Assembly (NCBI RefSeq): GCF_040529335.1
Contig: NZ_CP159534.1
Location: 7,316,001-7,380,000, forward strand
Source of the DNA: Streptomyces sp. HUAS MG91
GTDB lineage: Bacteria > Actinomycetota > Actinomycetes > Streptomycetales > Streptomycetaceae
Direction: 5' to 3'
Length of the DNA: 64,000 nucleotides
In this document: positions 26,816-34,719 of the stretch, in pieces
How the letters are laid out: each line of letters begins with the position of its first letter
Numbering within the stretch: position 1 is the first letter of the stretch
Notes under the pieces: model-generated
Seen by the model: the letters and a program-made list of their open reading frames with translations, nothing else
Told to the model about the DNA's origin: nothing
Databases searched by the model: none
Program-made: the position numbers and the translations under genes

Positions 26816-27593
26816 TCTCGACAGGACCGCCGATGCCCGGATCCCCACGGTCATCGCCGATGAACTGCACATCGTCTACCGCGTCAACGGCGCCAGGACG
26901 GGCAAGGGCAGCGCCACCTCCGCGCTGAGCCGGATACTCAAGCGCGGCGAGGAGCGCGGAGTGCGCAAGGTGCACGCGGTGCGCGGCGTCTCCTTCACCT
27001 CCTACCGCGGCGAGGCGATCGGCCTGATCGGCTCGAACGGCTCGGGCAAGTCGACGCTGCTGCGCGCCATCGCGGGCCTGCTCCCCGCCGAGAAGGGCAA
27101 GGTCTACACCGACGGCCAGCCCTCGCTGCTCGGTGTGAACGCGGCTCTGATGAACGATCTGACGGGCGAGCGCAACGTCATTCTCGGCGGACTCGCGATG
27201 GGCATGTCGCGCGACGAGATCAGGTCGCGCTATCAGGAGATCGTCGACTTCTCGGGCATCAACGAGAAGGGCGACTTCATCACCCTGCCGATGCGGACGT
27301 ACTCGTCCGGCATGGCGGCCCGCCTGCGCTTCTCCATCGCCGCCGCCAAGGACCACGACGTCCTCATGATCGACGAGGCCCTGGCCACCGGCGACCGCAA
27401 GTTCCAGAAGCGCTCCGAGGCCCGCATCCGCGAGCTGCGCAAGGAGGCCGGCACGGTCTTCCTCGTCAGCCACAACAACAAGTCCATCCGCGACACCTGC
27501 GACCGCGTCCTGTGGCTGGAGCGCGGGGAACTGCGTATGGACGGCCCGACGGCCGAGGTACTCAAGGAGTACGAGAAGTTCACGGGCAAGTAA
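26808..27593 (+). CDS. ABC transporter ATP-binding protein, TagH/Wzt-like
   Basis: A 261-residue ATPase with Walker A GSNGSGKSTLLRAI, signature YSSGMAARLRF and Walker B VLMIDEALATGD. The signature form and the long N-terminal part before Walker A (about residues 1-70) match polysaccharide/teichoic-acid exporters. There is no C-terminal carbohydrate-binding domain, so substrate recognition probably depends on the lipid carrier. The GTG at 26808 has AGAGGAG about 10 nt upstream and overlaps the permease gene. A hairpin terminator follows, closing the operon. Confidence 0.9.
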   Translation: MADLDRTADARIPTVIADELHIVYRVNGARTGKGSATSALSRILKRGEERGVRKVHAVRGVSFTSYRGEAIGLIGSNGSGKSTLLRAIAGLLPAEKGKVYTDGQPSLLGVNAALMNDLTGERNVILGGLAMGMSRDEIRSRYQEIVDFSGINEKGDFITLPMRTYSSGMAARLRFSIAAAKDHDVLMIDEALATGDRKFQKRSEARIRELRKEAGTVFLVSHNNKSIRDTCDRVLWLERGELRMDGPTAEVLKEYEKFTGK

Positions 27594-27620
27594 CCCGCGG
27601 ACCCGCGTCGCGCGTCCTCA

Positions 27621-27648
27621 GGCCCCACCGGCTCATGACGGTGGGGCC
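27621..27648 (+). terminator. hairpin terminator of the envelope operon
   Basis: GGCCCCACCG (27621-27630) and CGGTGGGGCC (27639-27648) form a perfect 10-bp stem with an 8-nt loop, 27 bp after the ATPase stop. There is no U-tract. Confidence 0.75.
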
Positions 27649-28032
27649 TTCGATGTGAACCGATGTGACCGCCCCGAATGGCTGTATCGGGCATCTAATT
27701 CCCGATCATGGTCAAGGAGAGGTCAACTTCCGTGCCGCCAGGGAATCTTGGCGCCAATCGGTGTGTTGTTGTGATGTGCAGAACACCCCGCCGTCGCGGC
27801 CGTCGTTGTACAACGTAAGCTGTACCGGTGCCGAATCGCGGCAAGTGGGGCGATAATGCACGGCCTTCCGGCTCTTCGGGGGGTGGGGCAACCGTGCGGA
27901 CGGCCGGGCGGCGTGTCCGAAATGGGATGTATTGGGTCCGCAGTGTAGAACGGGAGATGTGACGGCAATGGCTACGGAAACTCTCCAGGTCCACGAGGCT
28001 TTCGCCGTCGTTCCGGAAGCGGACCGCACCCG
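27649..28032 (+). promoter_or_regulatory. leader/promoter region of the hopanoid operon
   Basis: This stretch of about 380 bases is less GC-rich than its surroundings and has no full-length gene. It holds two possible small ORFs (27732-27818 and 27968-28036), a perfect 12-bp palindrome CGTTGTACAACG at 27804-27815, and AT-rich sequence at 27852-27857 (GATAAT) that could be a -10. A loose GCACGG/CCGTGC pair lies at 27858-27863 and 27892-27897. It must carry the main hopanoid promoter; I cannot fix its transcription start. Confidence 0.5.
27732..27818 (+). CDS. possible 28-residue leader peptide
   Basis: A GTG ORF (an in-frame ATG at 27708 also exists) with AAGGAG at 27714-27719. The product is short, with two Cys near a Val run (ANRCVVVMCRTP) and an Arg-rich end. 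Size, basic tail and position in the hopanoid leader suggest an attenuator-type peptide, but it may be chance. The 12-bp palindrome at 27804-27815 covers its last codons, so ribosome position could affect RNA folding. Confidence 0.25.
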   Translation: MPPGNLGANRCVVVMCRTPRRRGRRCTT

Positions 28033-28036
28033 GTGA
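27968..28036 (+). CDS. possible 22-residue ORF translationally coupled to hpnC
   Basis: The ATG at 27968, with GGGAG about 11 nt upstream, encodes METLQVHEAF-like residues (MATETLQVHEAFAVV, ending DRTR). Its TGA (28034-28036) overlaps the hpnC GTG (28033-28035) in the GTGA arrangement seen at nearly every junction in this operon. hpnC has no Shine-Dalgarno of its own, so coupling from this ORF would explain its translation. No family is recognised. Confidence 0.45.
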   Translation: MATETLQVHEAFAVVPEADRTR

Positions 28037-28935
28037 GCCCATCCTCCCGTGTGCGCCCGGACTCCACGACGGACGCCACCCTCGACAAGGCCGCCGACGA
28101 GAACTTCCCGGTGGCCCCGGCCTTCCTGCCGCGCGCCTGGCGCGACGACCTGATGGCCGTGTACGGGTACGCGCGCCTGGTCGACGACATCGGCGACGGG
28201 GACCTCGCGCCCGGCGGCGCCGACGCCCGCCTCCTCGGAGTCTCACCCGAACGGGCGGACGACCGGCTCGCGATGCTGGACGCCCTGGAGACCGACCTCC
28301 ACAAGGTCTTCGACGGCACTCCGAACCACCCGCTGCTGGCCGCCCTGCAGCCCACCGTCCGGCGCCGCTCCCTGACCCCCGAGCCGTTCCTCGGCCTGCT
28401 CCAGGCCAACCGCCAGGACCAGCTCGTCACGCGCTACGAGACCTACGACGACCTGCTCGCCTACTGTGAGCTGTCCGCCAACCCCGTGGGCCGCCTCGTA
28501 CTCGCCATCACCGGCACCTCGACCCCCGAGCGCGTCCGCCGCTCGGACGCGGTCTGCACCGGACTGCAGATCGTCGAACACCTCCAGGACGTGGCCGAGG
28601 ACCTCGGCCGCGACCGCATCTACCTGCCTGCCGAGGACATGAAACAGTTCCACGTCCAGGAAGCGGATCTCGCCGCACCCAGCGCGGGCGCATCGGTGCG
28701 CGCGCTGGTCGCTCACGAAGCGGATCGCGCCCTGCGGCTCTTGAATGAAGGCACCCCCCTGGTGGGTAGCGTCCACGGCAGGCTGAAGCTGCTGCTGGCC
28801 GGTTTCGTGGCAGGGGGGAAGGCGGCGGTCCACGCGATCACCGCCGCGAAGTACGACGTCCTACCTGGACCACCGAAGCCCACCAAGCTCCGGCTGCTGC
28901 GCGAGGTGGGAGCGACTCTGCGAGGAGAGGGGTGA
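28033..28935 (+). CDS. hpnC: hydroxysqualene synthase HpnC
   Basis: A 300-residue member of the squalene/phytoene synthase family. In the HpnCDE route it converts presqualene diphosphate to hydroxysqualene. The first Asp-rich motif is ARLVDDIGDGD and the second is EHLQDVAEDLGRDR, followed by IYLPAEDM. The protein is soluble. It is the first large gene of the hopanoid operon and overlaps hpnD by 4 bp. The GTG start overlaps the stop of a 22-residue ORF. The order C-D-E identifies it as hpnC rather than a phytoene synthase; no carotenoid desaturase lies nearby. Confidence 0.93.
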   Translation: MSPSSRVRPDSTTDATLDKAADENFPVAPAFLPRAWRDDLMAVYGYARLVDDIGDGDLAPGGADARLLGVSPERADDRLAMLDALETDLHKVFDGTPNHPLLAALQPTVRRRSLTPEPFLGLLQANRQDQLVTRYETYDDLLAYCELSANPVGRLVLAITGTSTPERVRRSDAVCTGLQIVEHLQDVAEDLGRDRIYLPAEDMKQFHVQEADLAAPSAGASVRALVAHEADRALRLLNEGTPLVGSVHGRLKLLLAGFVAGGKAAVHAITAAKYDVLPGPPKPTKLRLLREVGATLRGEG

Positions 28936-29894
28936 GCAAGGCCGTGGAGTCTGACCAGCACGTGTCGGCACCGGTGCTCGCCGCATACGGCTACTGCGAG
29001 ACCGTCACCGGACAACAGGCACGCAACTTCGCCTACGGCATCCGGCTGCTGCCGACCGCGAAGCGGCGGGCCATGTCGGCGGTGTACGCGTTCTCGCGCC
29101 GCGTCGACGACATCGGCGACGGCACGCTGCCGCCCGACGTCAAGGCCGAGCGGCTCGACGACACCCGGGCCCTGCTCGCCCGGGTGCGGGCGGGCGAGGT
29201 CGAGGAGGACGACACCGACCCGGTGGCCGTCGCCCTCGCGCACGCCGCGCGCCGCTTCCCGATCCCGCTCGGCGGGCTCGACGAGCTCATCGACGGCGTC
29301 CTGATGGACCTGCGCGGCGAGACCTACGAGACCTGGGACGACCTGAAGGTGTACTGCCGGTGCGTCGCCGGCGCCATCGGACGGGTCTCCCTCGGCGTGT
29401 TCGGGACCGAGCCGGGGGCGCGGGGCGCCGAGCGCGCGGCGGAGTACGCCGACACGCTCGGACTCGCCCTCCAGCTGACGAACATCCTGCGGGACGTCCG
29501 CGAGGACGCCGCCGACGGGCGCACCTACCTGCCCGCCGACGACCTCGCCAAGTTCGGCTGCTCGGCCGGATTCGACTCCGCGGTGCCGCCCGCCGGTTCG
29601 GACTTCGCCGGGCTCGTGCACTTCGAGGTGCGGCGCGCCCGCGCCCTGTTCGCCGAGGGATACCGGCTGCTGCCCCTGCTCGACCGGCGCTCCGGTGCCT
29701 GTGTCGCCGCGATGGCCGGTATCTACCGGCGCCTGCTCGACCGCATCGAGCGCGAGCCGGAGGCCGTACTGCGCGGCCGGGTCTCGCTGCCCGGGCACGA
29801 GAAGGCGTACGTCGCCGTGCGCGGACTGTCCGGGCTCGACGCGCGGACCGTCTCCCGCGCGTCGTCCCGCGCCGCTCTCAGGAGGCGCGTCTGA
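28932..29894 (+). CDS. hpnD: presqualene diphosphate synthase HpnD
   Basis: A 320-residue squalene/phytoene synthase homologue that condenses two farnesyl diphosphates to presqualene diphosphate. Asp-rich motifs are FSRRVDDIGDG and TNILRDVREDA; the segment YCRCVAGAIGRVSLGVFG matches the family signature. The N-terminal YCETVTGQQARNFAYGI is typical of HpnD. The GTG at 28932 overlaps hpnC, and the stop shares one base with a 59-residue gene that follows. Confidence 0.94.
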   Translation: MSKAVESDQHVSAPVLAAYGYCETVTGQQARNFAYGIRLLPTAKRRAMSAVYAFSRRVDDIGDGTLPPDVKAERLDDTRALLARVRAGEVEEDDTDPVAVALAHAARRFPIPLGGLDELIDGVLMDLRGETYETWDDLKVYCRCVAGAIGRVSLGVFGTEPGARGAERAAEYADTLGLALQLTNILRDVREDAADGRTYLPADDLAKFGCSAGFDSAVPPAGSDFAGLVHFEVRRARALFAEGYRLLPLLDRRSGACVAAMAGIYRRLLDRIEREPEAVLRGRVSLPGHEKAYVAVRGLSGLDARTVSRASSRAALRRRV

Positions 29895-30073
29895 TGGGCA
29901 CGGTGGTGCGCGGTGTGCTCGACAGCACGGCGAACGTGAAGCGGCGGGCAACCCTCCGCGGCGGCGCGGCGTCCCTGCATGCAACGGCCGGCCGCGTCGT
30001 CGTCACATCCGCCGAAACCCGTCGCACGCTGGCCGTACGCACCATCAGAAGCACCGAGGGGGAGGGCGCATGA
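29894..30073 (+). CDS. small DUF6380-type protein between hpnD and hpnE
   Basis: A 59-residue basic protein. Its ATG shares a base with the hpnD stop (TGATG), AGGAGG lies at 29880-29885 with 8-nt spacing, and its TGA overlaps the hpnE ATG (ATGA), so it is fully built into the operon's coupling chain. The core KRRATLRGGAASLHATAGR resembles what I recall as DUF6380, tiny Streptomyces proteins found at this position. No membrane segment is visible. Function is unknown; a regulatory or scaffolding role in squalene synthesis, or simply keeping hpnD-hpnE coupled, are possibilities. Confidence 0.7.
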   Translation: MGTVVRGVLDSTANVKRRATLRGGAASLHATAGRVVVTSAETRRTLAVRTIRSTEGEGA

Positions 30074-31482
30074 GCAGCCACGCAGAGGCGTCGTCCGACG
30101 AGTCGCGACAGCCCGTCGCGGTGGTCGTCGGCGGCGGGCTCGCGGGGATCACCGCCGCGCTCGCCCTCGCCGACGGCGGCATGGACGTCACGCTCCTGGA
30201 AGGCCGCCCCCGGCTCGGCGGGCTCGCCTTCTCCTTCAAGCGCGGCGACCTGACCGTCGACAACGGCCAGCACGTGTACCTGCGCTGCTGCTCCGCCTAC
30301 CGCTGGTTCCTCGACCGCATCGACGCCACGGACCTCGCGCCGCTGCAGGATCGTCTCGACGTGCCCGTTCTCGACGCGGACCGCAATCGGCTCGGGCGGC
30401 TGCGGCGGACGGCGCTGCCCGTGCCGCTGCATCTGGCCAAGAGCCTGGCCACGTACCCGCATCTGTCCCTGGCCGAGCGGGCCAACGTCGGACGGGCCGC
30501 GCTCGCCCTCAAGGGCCTGGATCTCGACGACCCGGCACTCGACGAGCGGGACTTCGGCTCCTGGCTTGCCGAGCACGGCCAGTCGGCGCGGGCCGTGGAG
30601 GCGCTGTGGGACCTGGTCGGGGTCGCGACCCTGAACGCGGTGGCGGGCGAGTGCTCGCTCGCGCTGGCCGCCATGGTGTTCAAGACCGGGCTGCTGTCCG
30701 ATCCCGGTGCCGCCGACATCGGCTGGGCCCGGGTGCCCCTCGGCGAACTCCACGACACACTGGCCCGCAAGGCGCTCGACTCCGCGGGTGTGACCATCGG
30801 ACTCCGTACACGGGTCACCTCCATCTCCCGTACGGAGAACGGACGTTGGGCGGTGGAGGTTCCCGAGGGACCCGACAGTTCCGGCCAGATCCTCACGGCC
30901 GACACCGTGGTCCTCGCCGTGCCTCAGCGCGAGACGCACGACCTGCTGCCGGACGGCGCGCTCGACGACCCCGGGCGGCTGCTGGACATCGGCACCGCGC
31001 CGATCCTGAACCTGCACGTGGTGTACGACCGCAAGGTGCTCAAACGTCCCTTCTTCACCGCGCTGGGCTCCCCGGTGCAGTGGGTCTTCGACCGCACCGA
31101 GGCGTCCGGGCTCACCGAGGGGCAGTATCTGGCCGTCTCCCAGTCCGCCGCCCAGGACGACATCGACGAGCCCGTCGCCACGCTGCGCGAGCGCTACCTG
31201 CCGGAACTGGAGCGGCTGCTCCCGGCGGCGCGCGGCGCGCAGGTCCTCGACTTCTTCGTGACCCGGGAGCGCACCGCCACCTTCGCGCCCACCCCGGGCA
31301 CGGGCGCCCTCCGGCCCGCCGCGCGCACCCGTGTCCCCGGTCTCTACTTGGCCGGTGCATGGACCGCCACCGGATGGCCCGCGACGATGGAAGGCGCAGT
31401 TCGCAGCGGGGTCGGCGCCGCGGACGCGGCCCTCGTCGCACAGGGCCGCCCCCGTGGCCATCTGTTCCGGGAGGCGGCGTGA
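30070..31482 (+). CDS. hpnE: hydroxysqualene dehydroxylase HpnE
   Basis: A 470-residue FAD-dependent amine-oxidase-fold enzyme that reduces hydroxysqualene to squalene, the last step of the HpnCDE route. It has the dinucleotide motif VVVGGGLAGITAALALADGG, the next family segment GGLAFSFKRGDLTVDNGQH, and the C-terminal FAD region VPGLYLAGAWTATGWPATME. The position after hpnC and hpnD separates it from phytoene desaturases. It overlaps the small upstream gene by 4 bp. Confidence 0.93.
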   Translation: MSSHAEASSDESRQPVAVVVGGGLAGITAALALADGGMDVTLLEGRPRLGGLAFSFKRGDLTVDNGQHVYLRCCSAYRWFLDRIDATDLAPLQDRLDVPVLDADRNRLGRLRRTALPVPLHLAKSLATYPHLSLAERANVGRAALALKGLDLDDPALDERDFGSWLAEHGQSARAVEALWDLVGVATLNAVAGECSLALAAMVFKTGLLSDPGAADIGWARVPLGELHDTLARKALDSAGVTIGLRTRVTSISRTENGRWAVEVPEGPDSSGQILTADTVVLAVPQRETHDLLPDGALDDPGRLLDIGTAPILNLHVVYDRKVLKRPFFTALGSPVQWVFDRTEASGLTEGQYLAVSQSAAQDDIDEPVATLRERYLPELERLLPAARGAQVLDFFVTRERTATFAPTPGTGALRPAARTRVPGLYLAGAWTATGWPATMEGAVRSGVGAADAALVAQGRPRGHLFREAA

Positions 31483-31562
31483 GCCTCGACATTCCCTCGG
31501 TAGAAACACCCACGACGGCCGAACCGTCGACAACGGCTGGAACGCCACATCAAGGAGAGACT

Positions 31563-32630
31563 GTGCCACCTGTGCCCTCGGCCGAAGAGGCTGCCGACGC
31601 GGTGGACGTGACCGCGCTTCTCGAGCGCGGCCGAACCCTGGCCACGCCAGTGCTGAAGAAGGCCGTGGACCGCCTCGCGCCGCCCATGAACACCGTCGCC
31701 GCCTACCACTTCGGCTGGATCGACGCCGCGGGCAACCCCGCCGACGGCGACGGCGGCAAGGCCGTGCGCCCCGCGCTCGCCGTGCTCTCCGCGCAGGCCG
31801 CCGGTGCCGCCCCCGAGGTGGGCGTCCCCGGTGCCGTCGCGGTCGAGCTGGTCCACAACTTCTCGCTGCTGCACGACGACCTCATGGACGGCGACGAGCA
31901 GCGCCGCCACCGCGACACCGTCTGGAAGGTGCACGGCCCCGCGCAGGCGATCCTCGTCGGCGACGCGCTGTTCGCCCTCGGCAACGAGGTGCTCCTGGAG
32001 ATCGCCTCGGTGGACGCCGGACGCGCCACCCGCCGCCTCACCACCGCCACCCGCGCCCTGATCGACGGACAGGCGCAGGACATCTCCTACGAGCACCGCG
32101 AGCGGGTCAGCGTCGAGGAGTGCCTGGAGATGGAGGGCAACAAGACGGGCGCCCTGCTCGCCTGCGCCTCCTCCATCGGCGCGGTCCTCGGCGGCGCCGA
32201 CGACGTCACCGCCGACGCGCTGGAGAAGTACGGCTACCACCTGGGCCTGGCCTTCCAGGCCGTCGACGACCTGCTCGGCATCTGGGGCGACCCCGAGTCG
32301 ACGGGCAAGCAGACCTGGAGCGACCTGCGCCAGCGCAAGAAGTCGCTGCCGGTCGTCGCCGCGCTCGCCGCGGGCGGCCCGGCCTCCGAGCGGCTGGGCG
32401 AGCTCCTCGCCGCGGACGCCAAGAACAACGACTTCGACAACTTCTCGGAGGCGGAGTTCGCCGCCCGGGCCGCCCTCATCGAGGAGGCCGGCGGACGGCA
32501 GTGGACCGCCGACGAGGCCCGGCGCCAGCACAAGATCGCCCTCGAAGCCCTGGACACCGTCCAGATGCCCGCCACGGTGCGCGCCCAGTTCGCGGCGCTC
32601 GCCGACTTCGTCGTCGTACGAAAGAGATGA
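31563..32630 (+). CDS. polyprenyl diphosphate synthase (FPP/GGPP-type)
   Basis: About 355 residues of the trans-prenyltransferase fold; in this operon it most likely makes farnesyl diphosphate for HpnD. The first Asp-rich motif is LLHDDLMDGDEQRR; the second is degenerate, VDDLLGIWGD, as common in actinobacteria. GGKAVRPALAVL is the GKxxRP substrate motif. I chose the GTG at 31563 because AAGGAG (31552-31557) precedes it by 5 nt. A GTG at 31479 overlapping hpnE would add 28 residues, but that segment has about half A/T at third positions, unlike coding sequence here. Confidence 0.9.
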   Translation: MPPVPSAEEAADAVDVTALLERGRTLATPVLKKAVDRLAPPMNTVAAYHFGWIDAAGNPADGDGGKAVRPALAVLSAQAAGAAPEVGVPGAVAVELVHNFSLLHDDLMDGDEQRRHRDTVWKVHGPAQAILVGDALFALGNEVLLEIASVDAGRATRRLTTATRALIDGQAQDISYEHRERVSVEECLEMEGNKTGALLACASSIGAVLGGADDVTADALEKYGYHLGLAFQAVDDLLGIWGDPESTGKQTWSDLRQRKKSLPVVAALAAGGPASERLGELLAADAKNNDFDNFSEAEFAARAALIEEAGGRQWTADEARRQHKIALEALDTVQMPATVRAQFAALADFVVVRKR

Positions 32631-32733
32631 TCACTATCGGCCGCATATGACTCGCAGTCGCCGGCCGGTGTCCCGCCAGGGCATCGGCCGACGGTTACCC
32701 AGCAGAGATGAGCCACTGCACGAAGGGATAGCC

Positions 32734-34719
32734 ATGACAGCGACGACCGACGGAAGCACCGGAGCGGCAGCTCCCGAAGCATCCTCGGCCACCACTGCCC
32801 CATCGTCCGACACGACCCCCGAGGCGGCCGGGACCCACCAAGCCGCCACCCGAGCCATACAGCGCGCCACGGACTTCCTGCTCGCCCGGCAGGACGCCCA
32901 GGGGTGGTGGAAGGGTGACCTCGACACCAACGTGACGATGGACGCCGAGGACCTGCTGCTGAGGCAGTTCCTGGGCATCCGGGACCAGGCCACCACCGAC
33001 GCCGCCGCGCTCTTCATCCGTGGCGAGCAGCGGGAGGACGGCACCTGGGCCACCTTCTACGGCGGACCCGGCGAACTCTCCACCACCATCGAGGCGTACG
33101 TCGCCCTGCGCCTCGCGGGCGACTCCCCGGACGCCCCGCACATGGCGCGGGCCTCCGCATGGGTGCGCGAGCGCGGCGGCATCGCCGCGAGCCGCGTCTT
33201 CACCCGGATCTGGCTGGCCCTGTTCGGCTGGTGGAAGTGGGACGACCTCCCCGAACTCCCGCCGGAGCTCATCTACTTCCCGAAGTGGATGCCGCTCAAC
33301 ATCTACGACTTCGGGTGCTGGGCGCGGCAGACCATCGTGCCCCTCACCATCGTGTCCGCGAAGCGCCCGGTGCGGCCCGCGCCCTTCGCGCTGGACGAGC
33401 TGCACACCGACGCACGCGACCCGAATCCGGCCAAGCCCCTCGCCCCGGTGGCGAGTTGGGACGGCGCCTTCCAGCGGCTCGACAAGATCATGCACGGCTA
33501 CCACAAGGTGGCCCTCAAGAAGCTGCGCAAGTCCGCCATGAACTCGGCGGCCCGCTGGATCATCGAGCGCCAGGAGAACGACGGCTGCTGGGGCGGCATC
33601 CAGCCGCCCGCGGTCTACTCCGTCATCGCCCTGCACCTGCTCGGCTACGACCTCGACCACCCCGTACTGAAAGCCGGACTCGCCTCCCTCGACCGGTTCA
33701 CGGTGTGGCGCGAGGACGGCGCCCGCATGATCGAGGCCTGCCAGTCGCCCGTCTGGGACACCTGTCTGGCCACCATCGCGCTCGCCGACGCCGGACTGCC
33801 CGGCGACCACCCGGCGCTCGTCAGGGCCGCCACCTGGATGCTCGACGAACAGATCGACCGGCCCGGCGACTGGTCGGTGCGCAAGCCGGCCCTCGAACCC
33901 GGCGGCTGGGCCTTCGAGTTCCACAACGACAACTACCCGGACATCGACGACACCGCGGAGGTCGTGCTCGCGCTGCGCCGCGTGACGCACCCCGACACCG
34001 CGCGCATCGAGCGGGCCATCGAGCGCGGCGTGCGCTGGAACCTCGGGATGCAGTCGAAGAACGGGGCGTGGGGCGCCTTCGACGTCGACAACACCAGCCC
34101 GTTCCCCAACCGGCTGCCGTTCTGCGACTTCGGCGAGGTCATCGACCCGCCGTCCGCCGACGTCACCGGGCACGTCGTCGAGATGCTCGCCGTCGAGGGA
34201 CGCTCGCACGATCCGGGCACCCGCCGCGGTATCGAGTGGCTGCTCGCCGAACAGGAGGAGAACGGCGCCTGGTTCGGCCGCTGGGGCGTCAACTACATCT
34301 ACGGCACCGGGTCGGTGCTGCCCGCGCTGACCGCCGCCGGGATGCCCGCCGCGCACCCCGCGATCCGCCGCGCGGTCGACTGGCTCGAATCGGTCCAGAA
34401 CGAGGACGGCGGCTGGGGCGAGGACCTGCGCTCGTACCGGTACGAGGAATGGAAGGGACACGGCGTCTCCACCGCCTCGCAGACCGCCTGGGCGCTGATG
34501 GCGCTGCTGTCGGCCGGCGAGCGGGACTCCAAGGCCGTCGAGCGGGGCATCACCTTCCTCGCCGAGACCCAGACCGAGGACGGCACCTGGGACGAGCCGT
34601 ACTTCACCGGCACCGGCTTCCCCTGGGACTTCTCGATCAACTACCACCTGTACCGGCAGGTCTTCCCGCTGACCGCGCTCGGCCGGTACGTCCACGGCGA
34701 GCCGTTCAAGGACGCCTGA
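32734..34719 (+). CDS. shc: squalene-hopene cyclase
   Basis: A 661-residue class II terpene cyclase that folds squalene into hopene at the membrane surface. The acid motif DIDDTAE is at about residues 403-409, giving the catalytic DxDD. Several QW repeats are visible (QDAQGWWKGDLD, QENDGCWGG, QNEDGGWGEDL, QTEDGTWDEPYF). The N-terminus before residue 40 is Thr/Ala-rich and probably disordered. GAAGG lies 7 nt upstream of the ATG at 32734. About 100 bp separates it from the prenyl synthase, the largest gap within the operon. Its stop shares a base with hpnG. Confidence 0.96.
   Translation: MTATTDGSTGAAAPEASSATTAPSSDTTPEAAGTHQAATRAIQRATDFLLARQDAQGWWKGDLDTNVTMDAEDLLLRQFLGIRDQATTDAAALFIRGEQREDGTWATFYGGPGELSTTIEAYVALRLAGDSPDAPHMARASAWVRERGGIAASRVFTRIWLALFGWWKWDDLPELPPELIYFPKWMPLNIYDFGCWARQTIVPLTIVSAKRPVRPAPFALDELHTDARDPNPAKPLAPVASWDGAFQRLDKIMHGYHKVALKKLRKSAMNSAARWIIERQENDGCWGGIQPPAVYSVIALHLLGYDLDHPVLKAGLASLDRFTVWREDGARMIEACQSPVWDTCLATIALADAGLPGDHPALVRAATWMLDEQIDRPGDWSVRKPALEPGGWAFEFHNDNYPDIDDTAEVVLALRRVTHPDTARIERAIERGVRWNLGMQSKNGAWGAFDVDNTSPFPNRLPFCDFGEVIDPPSADVTGHVVEMLAVEGRSHDPGTRRGIEWLLAEQEENGAWFGRWGVNYIYGTGSVLPALTAAGMPAAHPAIRRAVDWLESVQNEDGGWGEDLRSYRYEEWKGHGVSTASQTAWALMALLSAGERDSKAVERGITFLAETQTEDGTWDEPYFTGTGFPWDFSINYHLYRQVFPLTALGRYVHGEPFKDA

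Noticed and set aside
20564..27593. Phosphonate or phosphonoglycan pathway
   Set aside because: A nucleotidyltransferase with an alcohol dehydrogenase could suggest this, but no phosphoenolpyruvate mutase or phosphonopyruvate decarboxylase is present, and the dehydrogenase motifs fit the G1P type.
20564..27593. Complete archaeal-type ether lipid pathway
   Set aside because: No geranylgeranylglyceryl phosphate synthase (PcrB type) or second prenyltransferase is seen; only the G1P step is suggested.
28033..31482. Carotenoid biosynthesis genes
   Set aside because: Two squalene/phytoene synthase homologues and an amine-oxidase-fold enzyme could resemble crtB/crtI, but the order hpnC-hpnD-hpnE with shc, hpnG and hpnH shows the hopanoid route.
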